The notes under the pieces: model-generated
What the model was told of the DNA's origin: nothing
What the model saw: the letters and a program-made list of their open reading frames with translations, nothing else
The model's database searches: none
Assembly (NCBI GenBank): GCA_009760885.1
Contig: CM019716.1
Span: forward strand, 9,432,438-9,496,437
Length of the DNA: 64,000 nucleotides
Reading direction: 5' to 3'
DNA from: Achatina immaculata
Taxonomy: Eukaryota; Mollusca; Gastropoda; Stylommatophora; Achatinidae
Part shown: in pieces, positions 32,120 through 43,975 of the stretch
Layout of the letters: every line of letters begins with the position of its first letter
Position numbering within the stretch: position 1 is the stretch's first letter
Position numbers and translations under genes: made by a program

Positions 32120-33424
32120 GTACTGTAAAACTCTACTGGTTGCGAAGTCCACATATTTGGGACAGTAAAGGGTGGGATAGGACCAAGACCCAACTGCAAC
32201 CTGAAATCCCATGGCCTATGTACTACCGTACTGGGTGGCCATTCCTAAAACTAACCTACAACCCATGACTTTCCCCCAAGGATACTGTACGCCAGTCGTC
32301 CAGTAAATCACACACATTCACACAAACTACATGGCATGCATTACACAGTACAAAGTCAAGCATTTAATTCAACCAATAGTTTATTATAACAGACACACCA
32401 TGTTAAACGCCACACAGACTTACATGCATAGAACGACAAAAAATATCATCATGATAACAACAAAGCATGACATAATTATAATGCATTATCAAGGGAACAC
32501 ATCCAAGCATGACATGTATCATCAAGGGAACACATTCAAGCATGACATGTATCATCAAGAGAACGCATTCAAGCATGACATGTATTATCAAGGTAACACA
32601 GACACCTCTAAGCATAACTAATTTATAACAATATATGCCTGATGCTGGCCTTGGCCCTCCTGGCCCTCACAAGCCAAGCCTATACTCTTATAAAACTAAC
32701 ATGTGCCAACGCAGTCATTAACATATGCAGTCACTGCTGCTACGAATCCACCCTTCATAACACGCCCATTACCATCTTGTGCTAATGCACTGAATATCAT
32801 AAATTATCTCCAATCCACCTCCCCACAAGCTCCAGTGGTGCTAATGCACTGACTATCATAAATTATCTCCAATCCACTTTCCCACAAGCTCCAGTGGTGC
32901 TAATGCACTGAATTTATCGCACAGCTGCCTCCGTGACCCCCTCAGATTATCGAATCACCGATGCCATGCACCTCATTGGTTGTGCAGCCGATGCTGCCGG
33001 GTTTTGGGGATCTCCAGATTCCACTCGAATAATAATCACATGACAGGAATGCACACGATGGACTTTGGTGTGACCATCAATACGACAAGATTTGACAGAA
33101 TTATCGACAGTCTTCACGAACGATGACAGTTAGATATTTCACAGCTCAGATATGATTTCCACAACACCATACTGGAATAATTTACAGGACACAGTATGAT
33201 AAAGATTTCTATGACACAATATTAATCAACAGTGTGAATCGGTTGGACTGAGTATATCACGATACATGGCAGACGACATGACTCAGCCGCCATTGATTCT
33301 AAACACTCTCTGTCCTATGTGTCAGCAACCTTTCCCCTATATACAGCATTCACAACATGCGTGGGTGATGACGTCACACCATTCGCTCGCTATATTCTGA
33401 GCCATGCCTCGTCGCGCACAGTAC
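32120..33424. mobile_element. 1.3-kb unclassified insertion splitting the 36-bp array
   Basis: The 36-bp array stops at 32119 and resumes at 33425. The intervening 1305 bp begin GTACTGT and end ACAGTAC, a 7-bp inverted match. Inside are 38-bp repeats (tcatcaagggaacac with attcaagcatgacatgta, 32490-32600), a triplicated gctccagtggtgctaatgca block (32780-32910), a TGACGTCA site (33369-33376) and tatata near 33340. No protein longer than about 96 codons is open. It could be a non-autonomous DNA element or a solo LTR. Confidence 0.5.
33369..33376. promoter_or_regulatory. Consensus CRE (TGACGTCA)
   Basis: A perfect palindromic cAMP-response element core near the right end of the 1.3-kb insertion, about 25 bp downstream of a tatata box. 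It is consistent with an element-borne promoter, but a single 8-bp match is weak. Confidence 0.3.
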
Positions 33425-33911
33425 GGTGCTCGCAGGTAAGGAAAGACTCTGGGAGAGAACTGTGACCGAAGGTAAGCAATGACTCAGTGAGAAAACTGTG
33501 CCTGCAGGTAAGCAATGATTCTGGGAGAGAACGGTACCCGCAGGTAAGCAATGATTCTGGGCGAGAGAACTGTACCTCCCCCCAGGTAAGCAATAACTCT
33601 GGGAGAGAACGGTACCCCCAGGTAAGCAATGATTCTGGGAGAGAACTGTACTCCCAGGTAAGCAATGACTCTGGGCGAGAACTGTGCCCCCAGGTAAGCA
33701 ATGACTCTGTGAGAGAACTGTACCCTCAGGGTAAGCAATGACTCTAGGAGAGAACTGTGCCCCCAGGTAAGCAATGACTCTAGGAGAAAACAGTGCCCCC
33801 AGGTAAGCAATGACTCTGGGAGAGAACTGTACTCTCAGGTAAGCAATGACTCTGGGAGAGAACTGTACTCCCAGGTAAGCAATGACTCTGGGAGAGAACT
33901 GTACCTTGCAG
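33425..33911 (+). repeat. 36-bp array with CAG|GTAAGC units, right part (13 copies)
   Basis: Same family as the array at 31866, unit caggtaagcaatgactctgg + gagagaactgtacccc. Every unit keeps AG|GTAAG; the pyrimidine run before it is shorter (gtacccccag). The final unit reads ctgtaccttgcag and is itself the likely acceptor of the candidate exon at 33912. Confidence 0.88.
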
Positions 33912-34024
33912 CATTTTACAAACGCCAGAAGAAACATGCGGAACCACGTGGCGTGGCAGTGGAAAAACTGAATCCTGCAAGATGGGGAAGCATGATCGTC
34001 AACGTATGCGGTCCGGTACGACAG
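33912..34024 (+). CDS. Candidate internal exon of the host gene
   Basis: Bounded by ctgtaccttgcag and CGACAG|gtaatgg. Two frames are open. One (skipping one base) reads ILQTPEETCGTTWRGSGKTE then SCKMGKHDRQRMRSGTT and leaves one base, which joins the 34150 exon as GAC (Asp) without a break. The other (skipping two) reads FYKRQKKHAEPRGVAVEKLN but would put the next exon out of frame. The first is therefore preferred. It is not compatible with direct joining to the candidate exon at 26651. Confidence 0.42.
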
Positions 34025-34149
34025 GTAATGGATGACTTTCTCTGTAATTTAGTTCTCCTGATTTCAGAAATGTTTATTTTTTGTGAATGTCCGGACTTGG
34101 TCCTGAAAGAATGATTATGTGTGCGCCTTTAATTCTTTCTTGTGAGTAG
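34025..34149. other. Intron with acceptor for the 34150 exon
   Basis: Short intron ending cctttaattctttcttgtgagtag, a good pyrimidine tract and AG. It is one of the few short introns here; most others exceed 3 kb. Confidence 0.5.
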
Positions 34150-34303
34150 ACCCTGAGTTCTGTAAAAGAGGTGAGGAAATAGCCGGCAGGTACAGCCATT
34201 GCTGGGCTCAGTCTCTTCACCTGCACAAGAACCCAGAGCTAGAGAAGAAGGTGGACGTCATCACAGCCAAGTATGTGGAGAGCTACGCTACTTACATGTG
34301 CAG
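34150..34303 (+). CDS. Host gene exon (first confidently called)
   Basis: Preceded by tctttcttgtgagtag and ending TGTGCAG|gtccgt (donor weaker than usual). The single open frame takes one base from upstream and reads PEFCKRGEEIAGRYSHCWAQ, SLHLHKNPELEKKVDVITAK and YVESYATYMC, leaving AG for the next exon. The composition is that of a folded, helix-rich protein and is unlike the repeat-derived frames around it. I do not recognise the family. Length 154 bp. The first intron repeat (19-bp array) starts about 30 bp after the donor. Confidence 0.72.
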
Positions 34304-34324
34304 GTCCGTGCTCAACTTTCTTCT

Positions 34325-35660
34325 CACACTAAGTATATTGTGTCTAGTGGTGTTGACGGTGTCTGCTTGTGTTGAAGGTGTTTGGTAGTGTTGACGGTGT
34401 CTGGAAGTGTTGACGGTGTCTGGTAGTGTTGATGGTGTTTGGTAGTGTTGACGGTATTTGGTAGTGTTAACGGTGTCTGGAAGTGTTGATGGTGTTTGGT
34501 AGTGTTGACGGTATTTGGTTGTGTTGATGGTGTTTGGTAGTGTTGACGGTATCTGGTTGTGTTGACGGTGTTTGGTAGTGTTGACGTTATTTGGTTGTGT
34601 TGGCGGTGTTTGGTAGTGTTGACGGTATCTGGTTGTGTTGACGGTGTTTGGTAGTGTTGACGGTATCTGGTTGTGTTGACGGTATCTGGTTGTGTTGGCG
34701 GTGTTTGGTAGTGTTGACGGTGTTTGGTAGTGTTGACGGTGTTTGGTAGTGTTGACGGTGTTTGGTAGTGTTGACGGTATCTGGTTGTGTTGGCGGTGTT
34801 TGGTAGTGTTGATGGTGTTTGGTAGTGTTGACGGTGTTTGGTAGTGTTGACGGTATCTGGTTGTGTTGACGGTATCTGGTTGTGTTGGCGGTGTTTGGTA
34901 GTGTTGACGGTGTTTGGTAGTGTTGACGGTGTTTGGTAGTGTTGACGGTGTCTGGTAGTGTTGACGGTGTTTGGTAGTGTTGACGGTGTCTGGTAGTGTT
35001 GACGGTGTTTGGTAGTGTTGACGGTGTCTGGTAGTGTTGACGGTGTTTGGTAGTGTTGACGGTGTCTGGTAGTGTTGACGGTGTTTGGTAGTGTTGACGG
35101 TGTCTGGTAGTGTTGACGGTGTCTGGTAGTGTTGACGGTGTCTGGTAGTGTTGACGGTGTTTGGTAGTGTTGACGGTGTCTGGTAGTGTTGACGGTGTTT
35201 GGTAGTGTTGACGGTGTCTGGTAGTGTTGACGGTGTCTGGTAGTGTTGACGGTGTCTGGTAGTGTTGACGGTGTCTGGTAGTGTTGACGGTGTCTGGTAG
35301 TGTTGACGGTGTTTGGTAGTGTTGACGGTATCTGCTTGTGTTGACGGTATTTTGTAGTGCTGACGGTGTCTGGTAGTGTTGACGGTGTCTGGTAGTGTTG
35401 ACGGTGTCTGGTAGTGTTGACGGTGTCTGGTAGTGTTGACGGTGTCTAGTAGTGTTAACGATGTCTGGTAGTGTTGACGGTGTTTGGTAGTGTTGACGGT
35501 ATCTTGTAGTGTTAACAGTGTTTGGTAGTGTTGAGGGTATCTGGTGGTGTTGGCGGTGTTTGGTAGTGTTAACGGTGTTTGGTAGTGTTAACGGTGTTTG
35601 GTAGTGTTGAGGGTATCTGGTGGTGTTGACGGTATCTAGTAGTGTTGACGGTGTCTGGTA
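34325..35660. repeat. 19-bp minisatellite, about 70 copies
   Basis: Unit tagtgttgacggtgtctgg. Variants (tttgg, tatctgg, ggttgtgttgg) form higher-order groups at the left, and the right part is homogeneous. Intronic to the host gene. Confidence 0.97.
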
Positions 35661-36620
35661 GTGTTGATCGTGTGTGATGGTATAGATGGTATCTGTTGAT
35701 CGTGGGAGGTGGTATTGATGGTATCTGGTAATGTTGAACGTGTGTGATAGTTTTTATAGTGTGTTTTATTGATCGTATCTGGTGGTTTTGATAGTGCGCA
35801 ATTGTGTCTAGTAGTGTTGATAGTAAGTAGTGGTGTACAAGGTGTCTGTAAGTGTTGATGGTATAATTGGTGTCTGGTAGTGTTGAAGGTGGGTAGTGGG
35901 TATGTGACTGTAAGTTTTGATGGTATAGACGATGCCTGTTAATGTTGATAGTGAGTAGTGGAGCAGAAGGTGTCTGTAAGTGTTGATGGTATAGATGATG
36001 TCTGGTAGTGTTGATGGTGAGAAGTGGAGTAGAAGGTGTCTGTCAGTGTTGATGATATAGATAGTGTCTGTTAATTTTGATGGTGAAGAAAGTGTCTAGT
36101 GGTGGAGATGGTGTCTGGTAGTGTTGGTGGTGTAGATAGAATCTGGTAGTGTTGATGGTTTAGATGGTGTCTGGTAGTGTTGATGCTGAAGATGGAGTCT
36201 GGTGCTGTTAGTAGTGAAGATGGTGTCTGGTAGTGTTGATAGTGTATATGATGTAGTCTTGATGGTTTAGATGGTGTCTGGTAGTGTTGATGGTTTAGAT
36301 GGTTTAGATGGTGTTTGGTAGTGTTGATGGTGTAGATGGTGTCTGGTAGTGTTGATTATGTAGATAATGTCTGGAAGTGTTGATGGTGTAGATGATGTCT
36401 GATAGTGTTGATGGTGTAGATGATGTCTGATAGTGTTGATGGTGTAGATGATGTCTGATAGTGTTGACGGTGAAGATTGTGTCTGGTGATGTTGACGATG
36501 TAGATGGGTGTCTGGTGGTGTTGATGGTTTAGATGGTGTCTGGAAGTGTTGATGATGCCTGATGTTGTAGATTATGTATGGTGGTGTTGATAGTGTAGAT
36601 GGTGTCTTGTGGTGTGTTGA
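35661..36620. repeat. Degenerate continuation, 28-30 bp units
   Basis: The 19-bp motif is mixed with tgatggtgtagatggtgtct units of 28-30 bp. It looks like an older expansion from the same seed sequence (ggtagtgttgatggt). Confidence 0.9.
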
Positions 36621-36639
36621 CATTGACAGCTCCCCAGTA

Positions 36640-36988
36640 CTGACATTGATAACACACCAGATACTGACATTGATAGCTCCTCAGATTTTGACACTGATAA
36701 CTCTCCAGATTTTGACACTGATAACTCTCCAGATTTTGACACTGATAACTCCCCAGATTTTGACACTGATAACTCCCTAGATTTTGACACTGATAACTCC
36801 CCAGATTTTGACACTGATAACTCTCCATATTTTGACACTGATAACTCCCCAGATTTTGACACTGATAACTCTCCAGATTTTGACACTGATAACTCTCCAG
36901 ATTTTCACACTAACTCTCCAGATTTTGATACTGATAATTCTCCAGATTTTGACACTGATAACTCCCCAGATTTTGACATTGATAACTG
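36640..36988. repeat. 24-bp minisatellite, about 14 copies
   Basis: Unit agattttgacactgataact + cccc. Stop-free on both strands because of the 24-bp period (TLITPQIL plus; VKIWRVIS minus). Confidence 0.96.
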
Positions 36989-37405
36989 ATTGTGGTAGAT
37001 GATTTACAAGAGACAAAATAATTAAAATGTTGAATGTGTCAACCAACTCATTAAAGATGGGACAGAGATGGCACAGGAATCCAACAAAGAACAAGATAAA
37101 CCTCAAGGCAGGGAAAGCTATGCAATAGAAGATAATTGCTTTTGACTTTTTAGTTACCCTTGCCTCTTTCTCATTCCACTCCATTACACTCATCTCCACT
37201 CTGCTCTATGTCACTCCACTCACTCCATTACACTCATCTCCACTCATTTCACTCAATTCCACTCCATTGCACCCATCTCCACTCTCATCGCGTGAAAATA
37301 CTGGCTTTGTGAGCCAGGCTGGAGATAAGTAACGGGGCAAAGGGAAATAACAAAGAAAATAAACTGCATGGAACTTTACCAAGTTTCTGTTATACCTGGT
37401 AACAG
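36989..37405. other. Unique intronic sequence before an exon
   Basis: Contains short repeats of ccattacactcatctccact (37180-37280). The acceptor for the following exon is ttctgttatacctggtaacag. Confidence 0.5.
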
Positions 37406-37542
37406 CGAAGTCAAACCTGACGCCTTAAAGTGTCTGAGGGATGAGATCAAAGAGTGCAGTAAAGCAGAAAAGATGATGGCGACGGCAGACGAAAGTGGAG
37501 GAACTTGTGAAAAAAATAAACTTAATCCTGACTTCAAACTGG
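37406..37542 (+). CDS. Host gene exon (acidic/Lys-rich segment)
   Basis: Acceptor ...ggtaacag, donor CTGG|gtaagttt (strong). The first base completes the codon left by the 34150 exon (AG+C, Ser), and the frame reads EVKPDALKCLRDEIKECSKA, EKMMATADESGGTCEKNKLN and PDFKL, leaving one G. Length 137 bp, exactly phase-compatible with both neighbours. The segment is charged, probably an exposed helix and linker. The frame is also open upstream of the acceptor to a Met at 37368, so a different start is possible. The 23-bp array begins about 30 bp inside the following intron. Confidence 0.75.
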
Positions 37543-37574
37543 GTAAGTTTCTGTCAGTGAACTTTTCTTGTCTC

Positions 37575-37975
37575 TATCTGTTCACTTTCATGGTTTGTGT
37601 CTGTTCACTTTCATGGTTTGTGTTTGTTCACTTTCATGGTTTGTGTCTGTTCACTTTCGTGGTTTGTGTTTGCTCACTTTCGTGGTTTGTGTTTGCTCAC
37701 TTTCGTGGTTTGTGTTTGCTCACTTTCGTGGTTTGTGTTTGCTCACTTTAGTGGTTTGTGTTTGCTCACTTTCATGGTTTGTGTTTGCTCACTTTCATGG
37801 TTTGTGTTTGCTCACTTTCATGGTTTGTGTCTGCTCACTTTCATGGTTTGTGTCTGTTCACTTTCATGGTTTGTGTCTGTTCACTTTCATGGTTTGTGTT
37901 TGCTCACTTTCATGGTTTGTGTTTGCTCACTTTCATGGTTTGTGTTTGCTCACTTTCATGGTTTGTGTCTGTTAA
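37575..37975. repeat. 23-bp minisatellite, about 17 copies
   Basis: Unit ttcactttcatggtttgtgt + ctg, with ctttcgtgg variants in a block. Its long Val/Cys/Phe open frames are the repeat. Confidence 0.96.
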
Positions 37976-38019
37976 CGTTCACAGTTTGTTCTTCTTTCTT
38001 CTTGGCTACGTAGTCCTGA

Positions 38020-38390
38020 TAGTAAACATCTGCCTGACAGTAAACATCTGCCTGATAGTAAACATCTACCTGATAGTAAACAATCACCTGACAGTAAACA
38101 TCTGTCTGATATTAAATACTTTCCTGATAGTAAACATCTACATGATAATAAACATCTTCCTGATAGTAAACATCTGCCTGATAGTAAACATCTGCCTGAT
38201 AGTAAACATCTACCTGATAGTAAACTTCTGTCTGATAGTAAACATCTACCTGATAGTAAACATCTGCCTGATAGTAAACATCTGCCTGATAGTAAACATC
38301 TGCCTGATAGTAAAATTCTGCCTGATAGTAAAATTCTGCCTAGTAATAAACATCTGCCTGATAGTAAAATTCTGCCTAATAGTAAACATG
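38020..38390. repeat. 18-bp minisatellite, about 20 copies
   Basis: Unit gcctgatagtaaacatct. The six-residue translation (LIVNIC) is stop-free because the period is a multiple of three. Confidence 0.96.
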
Positions 38391-38469
38391 TTGCTTGCTC
38401 AGGCTGTTGGTGATGTGGAGGGGCTGAGCCGAGTCTCTGAACATTTTTTTTTCAGCCCTTTACTGTCTC

Positions 38470-38670
38470 ATGGTAGGTAAAGAAACTGCTGGCTATTATT
38501 AGTTCCAGGTCCGCTTTCATGATAGATAAAAAAAAACTGCTGGCTATTATTAGTTCCAGGTCCGCTTTCATGATAGATAAAAAAAAACTGCTGGCTATTA
38601 TTAGTTCCAGGTCCGCTTTCATGATAGATAAAAAAAACTGCTGGCTATCATTAGTTCCAGGTCCGCTGTA
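38470..38670. repeat. 55-bp repeat, 4 copies
   Basis: Unit ctgctggctattattagttc + caggtccgctttcatgatagataaaaaaa; units differ mainly in A-run length. Confidence 0.95.
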
Positions 38671-38739
38671 ATTGTTCTCCTGACTTTTTTTCCTTTTTAT
38701 TGATTTTTACCTGTTGGATAATATTGTTGGTTCTTACTT

Positions 38740-39150
38740 CGACAATTTATTTGGTTCCATGATAGTTTTACTGGTTAATAGTTTTGTTGCTTGAAAGGTT
38801 TGTTACTTGCTCTGATAGATTTTTACTTGACAGTTTTATTGCTTGTTTGACAATTTTACTATTAGGCAGTTCGACCGTTTGACCGTTTTATTACTTGAAA
38901 GTTTTGTTGTCTGTATAATAGTTTTGTTGTTTGACAGTTTTATTACCTGACAATTTTGTTATCTGTTTAATAGTTGTGTTGTTTGACAGTTTTATTACCT
39001 GAAAGATTTGTTGTCTGTTTAATGGTTCTGTTGTTTGACAGTTTTATTACCTGAAAAATTTGTTGTCTGTTTAATAGTTTTGTTGTTTGACAGTTTTATT
39101 ACCTGAAAGATTTGTTGTCTGTTTAATAGTTTTGTTGTTTGCTACATAGT
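38740..39150. repeat. About 52-bp minisatellite
   Basis: Unit tgtttgacagttttattacc + tgaaagatttgttgtctgtttaatagtttt, degenerate on the left and uniform on the right. Confidence 0.9.
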
Positions 39151-39267
39151 CTGATGACGGAATGTGCCGAGCCAGTTCCTAGCACGATCCGACACAAGAA
39201 CAGACAGAACTCTGTCACGGCTGTTTCCACAAAACTATGCCAATACTTGCTCATAAACAGTCAAACC

Positions 39268-39615
39268 AGTGCGCTATGGTTAATGATACGAGAATAATAA
39301 CTAGGGCGCTATGATTAATGATACAAGAATAATAACTAGGGCGCTATGGTTAATGATACGAGAATAATAACTAGGGCGCTATGGTTAATGATACACGAAT
39401 AATAACTAGGGCTCTATGGTTAATGATACGAGAATAATAACTAGGGCGCTATGGTTAATGATACGAGAATAATAACTAGGACGCAATGGTTAATGATACA
39501 AGAATAATAAACAGGGCGCTATTGTTAATGATACAAGAAAATAATAACCAGGGCGCCATGGTTAATTATACAAGAAAATAATAACCAGGGCGCCATGGTT
39601 AATGATACAAGAATA
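39268..39615. repeat. 35-bp minisatellite, 10 copies
   Basis: Unit ggcgctatggttaatgatac + gagaataataactag; the last three units carry an extra AAT/AAA insertion. Confidence 0.96.
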
Positions 39616-40136
39616 ATGTAGGTAATTATACTTGTTGCAAGGAATTGTTTCCGTTACAGTAAAATAGTTCTGTAAACTGTTTAGTCAGATTAATGTGTCA
39701 ACCTTACACAAAAGTGTGACAGTAACATGCTCAGATGAAGTGTTTACTTATATTAATGTGTCAACAGGTACATACCATTGTTACAGTAAAATGTTTTGAT
39801 TAATTGTTTAGTTCACAACTCTTGATGAGGAAAACATAAGTAAATATTTCATCAGGCAACTGTCGATTATGTCCATTTAATGACAAACGACACTGTTCCG
39901 GTTGGATATGTACAATGGATCGGGCACATCAGCTGTCTTATGTCCTGCACCATTCTTTGTAGATGAAAACAAGCTAACTATGGAAGTGTGGCGGATGTTG
40001 TGTGTGGTACACTGTGACTGCTTCCTGTTTGTGTATCTTGTTTTAGTCGTACTGGTTCTACTTCACAAACTGTTAAATTTCTCCTTCAAACCTGCATGAA
40101 GGTCACAGGACAAAGATCTGCCAGTGCATTTATTGT
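39616..40136. other. Unique intronic sequence
   Basis: A 65-codon hydrophobic open frame (39902-40099) has no motif and no splice signals; I do not call it. Confidence 0.5.
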
Positions 40137-40142
40137 GACGAG

Positions 40143-40145
<3 letters not shown>

Positions 40146-40192
<47 letters not shown>

Positions 40193-40466
40193 CCTTAAGT
40201 CCCCAGGGCACATGTGGCTTACGCAAGGGTTTTCCACAAATGGCTGTCCTTTGACTGTTTTTTCGCTCTTGCCCAGGTGAGCCCTCTATTGCTCAACATC
40301 CTTTCTGTTGTTCGTCTCCATGTCTCTTTTGGTCTACCCTTACTTCTGTTCCCCTGTGGTGTCCAGATTAGTGCTATTTTTGGTAGTGAGTTGTCAGTCA
40401 TTCGGAGCACATGTCCCAACCATCGCCAGCGTCTTTCCTCAATAATTGCTGTCAGTGGCTTCATCT
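40146..40466 (-). mobile_element. 5'-truncated LINE 3' end with (GA)n tail
   Basis: Minus strand reads IIEERRWRWLGHVLRMTDNS, ALIWTPQGNRSKGRPKETWR and RTTERMLSNRGLTWARAKKQ. This is the C-terminal end of an RTE/CR1-like reverse transcriptase. The 3' end runs into a pure (GA)n tract (40146-40190). Flanks gacgagaat (40137-40145) and gatgagaat (40467-40475) are a probable 9-bp target duplication with one change. Only about 90 codons remain. Confidence 0.8.
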
Positions 40467-40719
40467 GATGAGAATAATAGAGAGAACATTGAGGAGCGTC
40501 AGGGAAACACAACCACGTGAACTACTTATTTGCGACTGGAAAAGTGAACGTGCTTGCTGGAACTACAGACATATAAGTTGCTGAAAGAAAGAGAAACTGA
40601 ACAGTCTATGGAAATATGAATTTCTAAAACACATCATGTAGTCAACAGACAGTACTAGGTTGGCTGGCAAAAACCTGAACAACTCGTCTTAGCCCCGCAA
40701 CAAGACTGTTACATTTGTT

Positions 40720-40885
40720 GTATGAGACCAAATATTTGTTGTATGAGACCAAATATTTGTTGTATGAGACAAAACACTTATGTATGAGACAAAACACTTA
40801 TGTATGAGACAAAACACTTATGTATGAGACAAAACACTTATGTATGAGACAAAACACTTATGTATGAGACAAAATATTTGTTATA
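40720..40885. repeat. 20-bp minisatellite, about 8 copies
   Basis: Unit caaaacacttatgtatgaga, preceded by two longer relatives (accaaatatttgttgtatga). Confidence 0.95.
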
Positions 40886-40939
40886 AAAGACAACAGGTGA
40901 CCCACAACAATAGCAGCAAAAAATACAAATAAATAACTG

Positions 40940-43720
40940 ACATTAAAAACTTACAGGATTAGAAACAAAGATCTGCCTACCATTAACATTAAAACTGACA
41001 GCATAAGAAACAAAGATTACCTACCACTAACATTAAAACTGACAGGATAAGAAACAAAGATTACCTACCACTAACATTAAAACTGACAGCATAAGAAACA
41101 AAGATCTGCCTACCATTAACATTAAAACTGACAGCATAAGAAACAAAGATCTGCCTACCATTAACATTAAAACTGACAGCATAAGAAATAAAGATCTACC
41201 TACCATTAACATTAAAACTGACAGCATAAGAAACAAAGATCTGCCTACCATTAACATTAAAACTGACAGAATAAGAAACAAAGATCTACCTACCATTAAC
41301 ATTAAAACTGACAGCATAAGAAACAAAGATCTGCCTACCACTAACTTTAAAACTACCAGCATGAGAAACAAAGATTACCTACCACTAACATTAAAACTGA
41401 CATTATAAGAAACAAAGATCTACCTACCACTGACATTAAAACTGACAGCATGAGAAACAAAGATCTACCTACCACTAATATTAAAACTGACAGGATAAGA
41501 AACAAAGATCTACCTACCCTAAAATTAAAACTGACATGATAAGAAACAAATATTACATACCACTGAATTAAAACTGACAGCATGAGAAACAAAGATCTAC
41601 CTACCACTGACATTAAAACTGACAGGATAAGAAACAAAGATCTACCTACCACTGACAATAAAACTGACGGCATGAGAAACAAAGATCTACCTACCACTGA
41701 ATAAAAACTGACAACATAAGAAACAAAGATCTACCTGCCACTGAAATGAAACTGACAGCATAAGAAACAGAAATCTACCTACCACTGAATTAAAACTGAC
41801 AGGATAAGAAACAAAGATCTACCTACCACTAACATTAAAACTGACAGGATAAGAAATAAAGATTACCTACCACTGAATTAAAATTGACAACATAAGAAAC
41901 AAAGATCTGCCTACCACTGAATTAAAACTGACAGCAGAAGAAACAAAATCTACCTACCACTGACATTAAAACTGACAGGATAAGAAACAAAGATCTACCT
42001 ACCACTGACATTAAAACTGACAGCATAAGAATAAAAAATCTACCTATCATTGACATTAAAACTGACAGAATAAGAAACAAAGATCTACCTACCACTAACA
42101 TTAAAACTGACAACATAAGAAACAAAGATCTACCTACCACTGAATTAAAACTTACAGCATAAGAAACAAAGATCTACCTACCATTAACATTAAAACTGAC
42201 AGCAGAAGAAACAAAGATCTACCTACCATTAACATTAAAACTGACAGCATAAGAAACAAAGATCTGCCTACCATTAACATTAAAATTGACAGCATAAGAA
42301 ACAAAGATCTACCTACCACTAACTTTAAAACTACCAGCATGAGAAACAAAGATTACCTACCACTAACATTAAAACTGACATTATAAGAAACAAATATTAC
42401 CTACCACTGAATTAAAACTGACAGCATAAGAAACAAAGATCTACCTACCACTGAATTAAAACCGACAGGATAAGAAACAAAGATCTACCTACCACTGAAT
42501 TAAAACTAACAGCATGAGAAACAAAGATCTACCTACCACTGAATTAAACCTGACAGTATAAGAAACAAAGATCTACCTACCACTAACATTAAAACTGATA
42601 GGATAAAAAACAAAGATCTACCTACGACTGACATTAAAACTGACAGAATAAGAAACAAAGATCTACCTGCCACTGACATTAAAACTGACAGCATGAGAAA
42701 CAAAGATCTACCTACCACTGACATTAAAACTGACAGGATAAGAAACAAGGAACTACCTACCACTGAATTAAAACTGACAGCATAAGAAACAAAGATCTAC
42801 CTACCACTAAAACTGACAGGATAAGAAACAAAGATTTATCTACCACTAATATTAAAACTGACAGCATAAGAATCAAAGATCTACCTACCACTAACATTAA
42901 AACTGACAGCATGAGAAACAAAGATCTACCTACCACTGAATTAAAACTCACAGCATGAGAAACAAAGATCTACCTACCACTAACATTAAAACTGACAGCT
43001 TAAGAAACAAAGATCTGCCTACCACTGACATTAAAACTGACAGGATAAGAAACAAAGATCTACCTACCACTAACATTAAAACTGACAGCATAAGAAACAA
43101 AGATCTAGCTACCACTGATATTAAAACTGACAGCATGAGAAACAAAGATCTACCTACCACTGACATTAAAACTGACAGGATAAGAAACAAGGAACTACCT
43201 ACCACTGAATTAAAACTGACAGCATAAGAAACAAAGATCTACCTACCACTAAAACTGACAGGATAAGAAACAAAGATTTATCTACCACTAATATTAAAAC
43301 TGACAGCATAAGAATCAAAGATCTACCTACCACTAACATTAAAACTGACAGCATGAGAAACAAAGATCTACCTACCACTGAATTAAAACTCACAGCATGA
43401 GAAACAAAGATCTACCTACCACTAACATTAAAACTGACAGCTTAAGAAACAAAGATCTGCCTACCACTGACATTAAAACTGACAGGATAAGAAACAAAGA
43501 TCTACCTACCACTAACATTAAAACTGACAGCATGAGAAACAAAGATCTAGCTACCACTGATATTAAAATGACAGAATAATAAACAAAGATCTGCCTACCA
43601 CTGATATTACAACTGACAGGATAAGAAACAAAGATCTACCTACTACTGACATTAAAAATGACAGGATCTGGCATAAAGATCTACCTACCACTGACATTAA
43701 AGTTGACATGATAAAAAATG
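40940..43720. repeat. 45-bp minisatellite, about 62 copies
   Basis: Unit attaaaactgacagcataag + aaacaaagatctacctaccactaac. Four or more base variants (gcataag, gcatgag, ggataag, attataag) form a complex order. A block at about 42757 recurs at 43199 (442-bp shift). The minus strand reads as the 15-residue repeat VVGRSLFLMLSVLML. It ends where the segmental duplication starts. Intronic. Confidence 0.97.
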
Positions 43721-43833
43721 AAGATATTACTGAAATTTAATCCGATGAAAGGAATCGTGAGACCAGCAAACAAAACAAACTGCCAGTTGTTTCTCCATAA
43801 GTCTCACATATTGTCCTCTGTTTCTATGGCCAG

Positions 43834-43975
43834 CCATCATCGACCTGCTGCCGTCCGTAAGAACAGACTCTCCATGCTTCAACATCTCCAGCAACTCCAG
43901 CTGCTACAATGATGCTGTTCACAGGCTCATCGACACAGAGGTGGACATTACACGATTCTATTACCATGCTGACAG
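43834..43975 (+). CDS. Host gene exon, copy 1 of a duplicated exon
   Basis: Acceptor tcctctgtttctatggccag and donor GACAG|gtaagt are both near consensus. The first two bases complete Ala with the preceding exon, then the frame reads IIDLLPSVRTDSPCFNISSN, SSCYNDAVHRLIDTEVDITR and FYYHAD, leaving AG. Two N-glycosylation-like sequons (NIS, NSS) are present but no signal peptide is known. Length 142 bp, so including both copies in one mRNA would shift the frame; only one can be used at a time. The donor sequence is amplified in the array that follows. Confidence 0.85.

Noticed and set aside
33374..33937. 187-codon minus-strand open frame
   Set aside because: Reverse translation of the 36-bp splice-site array.
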